DNA from: JACCUZ01 sp038246575 | Lineage (GTDB): Bacteria; Actinomycetota; Actinomycetes; JACCUZ01 | Direction of reading: 5' to 3' | DNA: 19,176 bases | NCBI GenBank assembly: GCA_038246575.1 | Contig: JBBRVU010000067.1 | Coordinates: 1-19,176, forward strand | Part shown: positions 13,995 to 19,176 of the stretch, one piece after another | How the letters are laid out: each line of letters begins with the position of its first letter | How positions within the stretch are numbered: position 1 is the stretch's first letter | Notes under the pieces: generated by a model | What the model was told of the DNA's origin: nothing | Databases searched by the model: none | What the model saw: the letters and a program-made list of their open reading frames with translations, nothing else | Translations under genes and position numbers: made by a program

Positions 13995-15308
13995 ATGACC
14001 GAGCAGTCGTCTCACCCCGCTGCGCACCAACCGGCTCGCGGGACCCGTCCCAGCCACCGGAACCGTCTCCGTACCGTCCCGGTGGTGGCCGTCTCGGCGG
14101 TCGCCGCGCTCCTGCTCGCCGCATGTGGCGGCGGGAGCAGCAGCGCCGGCGGCGGAGGTGGGAGCGGCGGCGATGGCGGCGGTGACACCTCGCCGATCAC
14201 CATCGGCGTCTCGCTGCCCATCACCGGCGACTTCGCCCAGCCCGGTGGCGAGGCCAAGCGTGGCTACGAGATCTGGCGCGACAAGGTCAACGCCGACGGC
14301 GGGCTGCTGGGCCGCCAGGTCGAGCTCAGCATCGCCGACGACGCGAGCAACCAGGACACGGTGGTCTCCGACTACACCAAGCTCATCACCCAGGACAAGG
14401 TCGACCTGCTGCTCGGCACCTTCTCCTCGCTGCTGAACTTCCCGGCCGCGGCGGTCGCGGAGAAGAACGGCATGGTCTTCGTCGAGCCCGCCGGTGGCGC
14501 GCCGACGATGTTCGAGCAGGGCTTCGAGTACCTCTTCTTCGCCCAGCCGGCCACGGCGCCGCACCAGGCGGACGTCTTCGTCGAGTACCTCCAGTCGCTG
14601 CCCGAGGCCGACCGGCCCCAGACCGCCGCCTACCCGACCCAGGACGACCCGTTCACCCGCCCGGTCATCGAGTCGATGCAGAAGCAGCTTGAGGCGCTCG
14701 GGGTCAAGACGGTCTACTCCTCGGTCTACCCGGCGGACACGACGAACTTCCAGACCATCGCCAACACGCTGAAGAACAAGAAGCCCGACCTGATCGCCCA
14801 GGGCGCCGTGTTCGAGGACGGCGTCGGCCTGGTCCGCTCGCTCAAGCAGCTCGGCTACTCGCCCAAGGCGCTGTTCCAGACGTCTGCGCCGAGCAACGCC
14901 GGTCAGTACAGCGAGGGTGTCGGCGAGGCCAACACCGAGGGCGTCTTCTACACCGTCAGCTGGAACGAGCAGGCGTCGACGCCGGGCAACGAGGACTTCG
15001 TGAAGGCCTACGCCGATGCCTACGACGGTGCCTCGCCGGCGGAGGACGCGGCCGACGCGTACGCCGCTGCGGAGGTGCTGCAGGCCGCTGTCGAGGGTGT
15101 CGGCGAGATCGACCAGGTCAAGATCAAGGACTGGCTGCACTCCAACGAGGTCGAGACGATCCTCGGCCCGCTGAGCTGGAACGAGCGGGGTGAGCCGCAA
15201 GGCAACTTCATCCTCGCCCAGTGGCAGTCCGGCACGGTTCAGGTCGTCGGCCCGGCAGACGCGGCTACCGTCGACACGGTCGTCTACCCGAAGCCCGACT
15301 GGCAGTGA
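13995..15308 (+). CDS. livK: Branched-chain amino acid-type ABC transporter substrate-binding lipoprotein (LivK-like)
   Basis: A 437-residue solute-binding protein of the Leu/Ile/Val-binding family (type I periplasmic-binding fold). An Arg-rich N-terminus and hydrophobic segment lead to the lipobox LLLAAC, with lipidated Cys44. A Gly/Ser-rich flexible spacer follows, then the mature domain starting ITIGVSLPITGDFAQPGGEAKRGYEIW, which is typical of the family. ATG at 13995 has a perfect AGGAGG ribosome site 4 nt upstream. Earlier in-frame starts would add residues encoded by the operator and are rejected. It is the first gene of the liv operon, transcribed from the promoter under the palindromic operator and followed at once by a strong hairpin. 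LivK-like proteins bind branched-chain amino acids, but also amides, urea or aromatic acids. Control by a LacI-type repressor hints at an unusual ligand, perhaps a sugar or nucleoside derivative; that is inference. Confidence 0.92.
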   Translation: MTEQSSHPAAHQPARGTRPSHRNRLRTVPVVAVSAVAALLLAACGGGSSSAGGGGGSGGDGGGDTSPITIGVSLPITGDFAQPGGEAKRGYEIWRDKVNADGGLLGRQVELSIADDASNQDTVVSDYTKLITQDKVDLLLGTFSSLLNFPAAAVAEKNGMVFVEPAGGAPTMFEQGFEYLFFAQPATAPHQADVFVEYLQSLPEADRPQTAAYPTQDDPFTRPVIESMQKQLEALGVKTVYSSVYPADTTNFQTIANTLKNKKPDLIAQGAVFEDGVGLVRSLKQLGYSPKALFQTSAPSNAGQYSEGVGEANTEGVFYTVSWNEQASTPGNEDFVKAYADAYDGASPAEDAADAYAAAEVLQAAVEGVGEIDQVKIKDWLHSNEVETILGPLSWNERGEPQGNFILAQWQSGTVQVVGPADAATVDTVVYPKPDWQ

Positions 15309-15310
15309 TC

Positions 15311-15353
15311 CTGGCGGGGGTGGGTCGTCGGCTCGACGGCCCACCCTCGCCAG
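15311..15353 (+). promoter_or_regulatory. Strong intergenic stem-loop between livK and livH
   Basis: Beginning 3 nt after the livK stop, 15311-15330 pairs with 15334-15353 over 20 consecutive base pairs, two of them G-U wobbles (15317/15347 and 15325/15339). The loop is GCT. The helix is mostly G-C. No T-run follows (the next bases are TCATCTC), so it is more likely an mRNA-stabilising or partially terminating element, setting a high livK to low livHMGF ratio, than a complete terminator. Confidence 0.8.
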
Positions 15354-15414
15354 TCATCTCACGACCTGCAGGACCGGCCACGGCAACGGGGACGACGACC
15401 CAGGAGGCGCAGGG

Positions 15415-16296
15415 GTGACCGAGCTCGTGCAGGCGGTGATCCTCGGACTGCTCATCGGCGGGGTCTACGCGCTGATGGCCTCCGGGCTGACCCTGATCTT
15501 CGGCGTGATGAACATCATCAACATCGCCCACGGAGCCTTCCTGATCCTGTCCGCCATGTTCACCTGGTGGCTGTGGCGCCAGACCGACCTCGACCCGATC
15601 CTGGCGTCGGTGGTGACCACCCCGCTGATGTTCGGCTTCGGCTGGGTGCTCTACCGAACCGTCTTCGTGCGGATCCGCGGGCGATCTCCGTCGATGTCGG
15701 TGCTGCTGACCTTCGGGCTCGCGCTGGCGATCGAGGGTGTCCTCAACATCACGGCGGGCAACAAGTTCAAGTCGGCGACCCCGAGCTACTTCGAGGAGTC
15801 GTTCAAGATCGGGTCGCTGTCGCTGCCCAAGCCGCAGGTGTTCGGCTTCGTCGCGGCGATGCTGGTGCTTCTCGCCCTGTACGTCGTGCTGGCCCGGACC
15901 TGGACCGGGCGCGCGATCCGGGCCTCGTCGCAGAACCCGTCCGGTGCAGCGCTGGTGGGCGTCGGTGCCACGAGCACGGCGGCCCTGGCGTTCGCGCTGG
16001 GCACGTCGACGGCCGGTGTCGGAGGCTCGATCCTCTCCGTGCTGTACCCGTTCTTCCCGGCCTCGCACTACGACTGGATCTCCCGGCTGCTCGGCATCAT
16101 CGTGCTGGGCGGGATGGGCAGCCTGCCGGGTGCCCTCGTCGGCGCGCTGGTCCTCGGCCTGGCCGAGACCCTCACCGCGACGTACGGTTCGCTGCGCTGG
16201 GCCACCCTGATCTTCTACGTCGTGATCTTCGCGGTGCTGATCTTCCGCCCACAGGGCATCTTCGGCACGAAGCTGCGTGAGGACGTCATGGCATGA
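15415..16296 (+). CDS. livH: Branched-chain amino acid-type ABC transporter permease LivH
   Basis: A 293-residue inner-membrane permease with about eight hydrophobic segments, of usual length. Family landmarks are the opening GLLIGGVYALMASGLTLIFGVMNIINIAHG, which is highly typical of LivH, and the cytoplasmic coupling loop GIIVLGGMGSLPGALVGA near the C-terminus. It forms the transmembrane channel with the LivM part of the next protein. GTG at 15415 has AGGAGG at 15402-15407, 7 nt upstream. It lies 106 bp after livK behind the intergenic hairpin, and its stop overlaps the next start as ATGA. Confidence 0.93.
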   Translation: MTELVQAVILGLLIGGVYALMASGLTLIFGVMNIINIAHGAFLILSAMFTWWLWRQTDLDPILASVVTTPLMFGFGWVLYRTVFVRIRGRSPSMSVLLTFGLALAIEGVLNITAGNKFKSATPSYFEESFKIGSLSLPKPQVFGFVAAMLVLLALYVVLARTWTGRAIRASSQNPSGAALVGVGATSTAALAFALGTSTAGVGGSILSVLYPFFPASHYDWISRLLGIIVLGGMGSLPGALVGALVLGLAETLTATYGSLRWATLIFYVVIFAVLIFRPQGIFGTKLREDVMA

Positions 16297-18170
16297 GGTG
16301 GCTCCGCCGGGTCCCCCGGGCGCACCTCGTGGCCGCGGTGGGGCTGCTGGTGCTGGTGCTCTACCCGGCCATCCGCCCCTATGACACGTACTACCAGACG
16401 GTCCTGCTGCTGGCGTTCCTGCTCGGCATCCAGGCGGTGAGCTGGAACATCGTGTCCGGCTACGCCGGCTACGTGTCGCTCGGGCACAGCGCATTCCTGG
16501 GTATCGGCTCCTACACGGCGGCGATCCTCGCCTTGCGCTGGGGCGTCAACCCGCTGTGGGTCGCCCCGCTCGGTGGGGTCGTTGCCGTCGTGGCCGCCAC
16601 CTTGATCGGCCTGGTGGTCTTGCGCACCCACGGGCATGCCTTCGTCATCATCACCATCGCGCTGCTGCTGTCGGCGCAGATCTTCGCGGTCAACTTCCGC
16701 GGGCTGACGCAGGGTTCGGACGGCATCACCCTCGACCTGCCGACGTGGCCGCGCGAGATCCAGAACCTGCCCTTCTACGGGATGTTCCTTGCGTTGCTCG
16801 TGCTGACGGTGCTGTTCAGTGCATGGATCCGGCGCACCAAGTTCGGCACCGGCCTGATCGCGATCCGCGAGGACGAGGGCAAGGCGGCTGCGATCGGCGT
16901 CAGCACGACCCGCTACAAGGTGCTGGCCTACGCCGCCTCGTCGTTCTTCATCGGCGTGGCCGGCGGCGTGTATGCGTACTTCCTCACGTTCCTGAACCCG
17001 ATCGGCGCGTTCAACATCCTCGGCAGCGTGCTCATTGTGCTGGCCTGCCTGGTGGGCGGCCGCGGCACGCTCTACGGCCCCGTTGTCGGCGCCTTCATCG
17101 TTGGCATTGGGGGGGAGGCCGCCACGGTGTACGGCGGTGGCAGCAGCCGCGTCCTGATCTTTGGTGTCGCCCTGATGCTCGTGGTGCTGTTCATGCCGGC
17201 GGGTCTGCTGCCGACCGTTCAGGCCGCGTGGCGTCGACGGCACCCGGAGACCATCGAGTACACCGACCAGGCCGGCGCCCTGGGCGCAGGGACGATGACG
17301 GTGCGCGATCGACGACCGGCGGCGGTGGCTGGGACGAAGGAGACTGTTGCCGAGGGGCGGCCGATCCTCGAGGTCAAGGCCGTCTCGAAGCGCTTCGGTG
17401 GTCTGGTCGCCGTCGACGGTGCGGACCTCACCGTGCGGGAGGGCAGCATCACCGCTCTCATCGGTCCGAACGGCTCGGGCAAGACGACGCTGTTCAACCT
17501 CATCACCGGCGCGATGCGCGCCGACTCGGGCGAGGTCTGGCTCGACGGCAAGCGCATCGACCGGATGCAGCCGTGGGAACGCGGCCACCTCGGGCTGGCT
17601 CGGACGTTCCAGACGACGCGGCTGTTCAAGAGCATGACGGTGCAGGAGAACCTCGTCGCGCCGCTGCCGAACGCCAACTGGCGCACGATGCTGGCCGGTG
17701 CGGTGAGCGGGCCAGAGGCCGACCGGGCCCGCGAGCTGCTGGACTTCGTCGGGATGGCGCGCTTCGCCGACCAGCCGGCGGGGTCGCTGTCCTACGGCCA
17801 GCAAAAGCTCGTCGAGCTGGCGCAGGTGCTGATGCTGGAGCCGCGGCTGGTGCTGCTCGACGAGCCGGCGGGAGGCGTGAACCCGAGCCTGGTCGGTCGC
17901 ATGGTCGAGATCGTGCGCGACCTCAACCGGCAGGGCGTGTCGTTTCTTGTCGTCGAGCACAACATCCCGATGGTGCTCGAGCTTTGCGACCCGGTCGTCG
18001 TCTTCTCCCGCGGCAAGTCGATCGCGGAAGGCCCGCCGGCCACGATCCGGGAGGACCCCGTCGTGCTGGACGCCTACCTCGGCGACGAGTGGCGCCCCCC
18101 GGGAGCAGAGGGCGCACACTCGACAGATGCCGGACAGCCCGACATCGACGCGCCGCAGGAGGTGAGCTGA
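16293..18170 (+). CDS. LivM-LivG fusion: ABC transporter permease joined to ATP-binding domain
   Basis: A 625-residue fusion. Residues 1-310 are the LivM permease, with multiple membrane segments, the SGYAGYVSLGHSAFLGIGSYTA signature and the coupling loop LVGGRGTLYGPVVGA. A charged linker (about 315-350) leads to a LivG-type ATPase (about 352-600) with Walker A GPNGSGKT (391-398), Q-loop region FQTTRLFKSMTVQEN, signature LSYGQ (499-503), Walker B LVLLDEP (D523, E524) and switch His556 in VEHN. All ATPase residues are intact. No stop or frameshift lies at the junction, so it is a true fusion rather than two adjacent genes. It starts with ATGA overlap on livH and is followed 1 bp later by livF. 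LivM-LivG fusions are known in actinobacteria and some other bacteria. Confidence 0.93.
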   Translation: MRWLRRVPRAHLVAAVGLLVLVLYPAIRPYDTYYQTVLLLAFLLGIQAVSWNIVSGYAGYVSLGHSAFLGIGSYTAAILALRWGVNPLWVAPLGGVVAVVAATLIGLVVLRTHGHAFVIITIALLLSAQIFAVNFRGLTQGSDGITLDLPTWPREIQNLPFYGMFLALLVLTVLFSAWIRRTKFGTGLIAIREDEGKAAAIGVSTTRYKVLAYAASSFFIGVAGGVYAYFLTFLNPIGAFNILGSVLIVLACLVGGRGTLYGPVVGAFIVGIGGEAATVYGGGSSRVLIFGVALMLVVLFMPAGLLPTVQAAWRRRHPETIEYTDQAGALGAGTMTVRDRRPAAVAGTKETVAEGRPILEVKAVSKRFGGLVAVDGADLTVREGSITALIGPNGSGKTTLFNLITGAMRADSGEVWLDGKRIDRMQPWERGHLGLARTFQTTRLFKSMTVQENLVAPLPNANWRTMLAGAVSGPEADRARELLDFVGMARFADQPAGSLSYGQQKLVELAQVLMLEPRLVLLDEPAGGVNPSLVGRMVEIVRDLNRQGVSFLVVEHNIPMVLELCDPVVVFSRGKSIAEGPPATIREDPVVLDAYLGDEWRPPGAEGAHSTDAGQPDIDAPQEVS

Positions 18171-18171
18171 C

Positions 18172-19044
18172 GTGCTGCGGTTGACGAACGTCGTCGCCGG
18201 CTACGGCGGCGGAGCAGTCCTGCAGGGCGTCGACCTCGAGTGCGCGCCCGGGTCGACGACGTGCATCGTCGGGCCCAACGGCGCCGGCAAGTCGACGGTG
18301 CTGCGGGTGATCAGCGGTCTGTTGAGCCTGACCGAGGGCGCAGTGACTCTGGCAGAGACAACGCTCTCATCGATGTCTCCCGCTGACATCCTGCGCCACG
18401 GCGTGGCGCAGGTGCCGCAGTCGCACGCGCTGTTCCCCCAGATGTCCGTGCGGGAGAACGTCCTGATGGGTGGCTTCCTCATCCGCCGGGACAAGAAGCT
18501 GCTGGCGTCGCGACTGGCCGCCGTCGAGGCGATGGTGCCGTTGGTGGCCGACCGGTGCGCCGACCGGGCCGGGAACCTCTCCGGTGGTCAGCGCCGGATG
18601 GTCGAGATCGCCCGGTGCTTGATGCTCGACCCGAAGGTGCTGCTGCTCGACGAACCGTCGCTGGGCCTCGACCCGCGCAGCCTCGCCGCGGTCGCCGCAC
18701 TGGTGGACCGCCTGCACGGTGAAGGCGTCACGATGCTCCTGGTGGAGCAGAACGTCCGGCTCGGGCTGGGGCTTGCCACGCACGGGGTCGTGATGGAGGG
18801 CGGCAAGGTGCGCCTCACCGGCGCGGCGCAGGACGTGATGAACCACCCGGAGATCGCGAACCTCTACCTCGGCGGAGCCCCGTCCGAGACCGACGGCGGG
18901 TCCAGCAGCGGCGGGTCACGCGGTAGCGGCGGTAGCGGTGCGGTGTCCGGCAGCAGCCGCGAGGAGTCGGCGTCGAGCAGCGCCGAGTCGACGTCGAGCA
19001 GCCCCGAGTCGGCGTCGAGCAGCGCCGAGGCCGCGACCGGCTGA
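18172..19044 (+). CDS. livF: Branched-chain amino acid-type ABC transporter ATP-binding protein LivF with Ser/Glu-rich tail
   Basis: A 290-residue ATPase. The LivF domain (1-238) has Walker A GPNGAGKS (34-41), Q-loop PQSHALFPQMSVREN, signature LSGGQ (136-140), Walker B VLLLDEP (D160, E161) and VEQN, the form usual in LivF. It ends in the family-typical NLYLGG. An extra tail of about 50 residues follows, Gly/Ser-rich and then three copies of a seven-residue ESxSSSx unit, which homologues normally lack. GTG at 18172 has AGGAGG at 18157-18162 and begins 1 bp after the LivM-LivG stop. It completes the transporter, pairing with the LivG domain. The tail is probably disordered; nothing in it suggests membrane insertion. 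Confidence 0.92.
   Translation: MLRLTNVVAGYGGGAVLQGVDLECAPGSTTCIVGPNGAGKSTVLRVISGLLSLTEGAVTLAETTLSSMSPADILRHGVAQVPQSHALFPQMSVRENVLMGGFLIRRDKKLLASRLAAVEAMVPLVADRCADRAGNLSGGQRRMVEIARCLMLDPKVLLLDEPSLGLDPRSLAAVAALVDRLHGEGVTMLLVEQNVRLGLGLATHGVVMEGGKVRLTGAAQDVMNHPEIANLYLGGAPSETDGGSSSGGSRGSGGSGAVSGSSREESASSSAESTSSSPESASSSAEAATG
18964..19026 (+). repeat. Three 21-bp tandem repeats inside the livF 3' end
   Basis: Copies at 18964-18984, 18985-19005 and 19006-19026. The first and third are identical; the second differs by two bases (G to A and G to C), giving Thr and Pro in place of two Ala. Each encodes one ESxSSSx unit in frame with livF, so gain or loss of copies would keep the reading frame. Confidence 0.92.
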
Positions 19045-19147
19045 CCAGCCGTCTCCCTGGTTCGTGCGCGATTGTCGATGATCGGAGCAGCTGGGGGGCA
19101 GATGCCGCTGCGAGTTCACTCCAATGTGGCGTCCTGTGATCGTTCCA

Positions 19148-19176
19148 GCGACGGGGCGACGGGGCGACGGGGCGAC
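19148..19176. repeat. 8-bp tandem repeat (GCGACGGG) at the right edge
   Basis: Units at 19148-19155, 19156-19163 and 19164-19171 are identical, and a fourth is cut by the window end (19172-19176). It lies about 100 bp after livF in DNA with no visible gene. Its full extent cannot be seen. Confidence 0.85.

Noticed and set aside
16215..18119. Long minus-strand open frame opposite the LivM-LivG gene
   Set aside because: It is antisense to an intact transporter gene, is rich in His, Gln, Asp and Arg, and has no domain.
19038..19051. CGGCT-GACC-AGCCG hairpin at the livF stop as a terminator
   Set aside because: A five-pair stem without a T-run is too weak to call.

Overview
The window is high-GC (roughly 70% G+C) DNA with a very strong G/C bias at third codon positions, frequent GTG starts and several probable leaderless starts. 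Together with the gene content (an actinobacterial-type GlxA-like oxidase, a pentapeptide-DinB protein, a LivM-LivG fusion and a tRNA-Ser(GCU) lacking an encoded CCA), this points to an actinobacterium. The genus cannot be read from the sequence. No CRISPR array, insertion sequence, integrase or phage gene was seen. Most of the window looks chromosomal.

Left block (1-5593, minus strand). A three-gene, translationally coupled cassette encodes a small acyltransferase, a family 2 glycosyltransferase and a cytochrome P450. Downstream of it is a separate secreted copper-radical oxidase of the galactose/glyoxal oxidase type, whose C-terminus runs off the left edge. The oxidase is read from the reverse strand over 1-2402. 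It carries all the copper and Tyr-Cys cofactor ligands, three carboxypeptidase-regulatory-like repeats and the start of a lectin-like domain. The glycosyltransferase/acyltransferase/P450 trio resembles carotenoid- or lipid-decorating sets.

Middle block (5688-10892). A PLP-dependent decarboxylase (plus) converges on a large GAF-PAS-PAS-GGDEF-EAL cyclic-di-GMP protein (minus). Next come a short gap with a possible gene remnant, a tRNA-Ser(GCU) gene, and a pentapeptide-repeat/DinB fusion protein.

Right block (10882-19044). A minus-strand group encodes a cytoplasmic NMT1-like substrate-binding-domain protein, a LacI-family regulator and a PAP2 phosphatase. It diverges from a plus-strand branched-chain-amino-acid-type ABC transporter operon: livK lipoprotein, livH, a livM-livG fusion and livF. 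The shared 149-bp intergenic region holds a perfect 16-bp LacI-type palindrome over the likely transcription start of livK, and a second imperfect copy 81 bp away in front of the divergent gene. The LacI-family protein therefore very likely controls both sides. A 20-bp-stem hairpin lies immediately after livK, before livH; it is well placed to set the ratio of binding protein to permease. The LivF protein ends in a Ser/Glu tail built on 21-bp tandem repeats, and the window ends inside an 8-bp tandem repeat.

The most interesting parts are the LacI/NMT1-like/liv regulatory locus with its two operators and hairpin, and the oxidase beside the glycosyltransferase-acyltransferase-P450 cassette.
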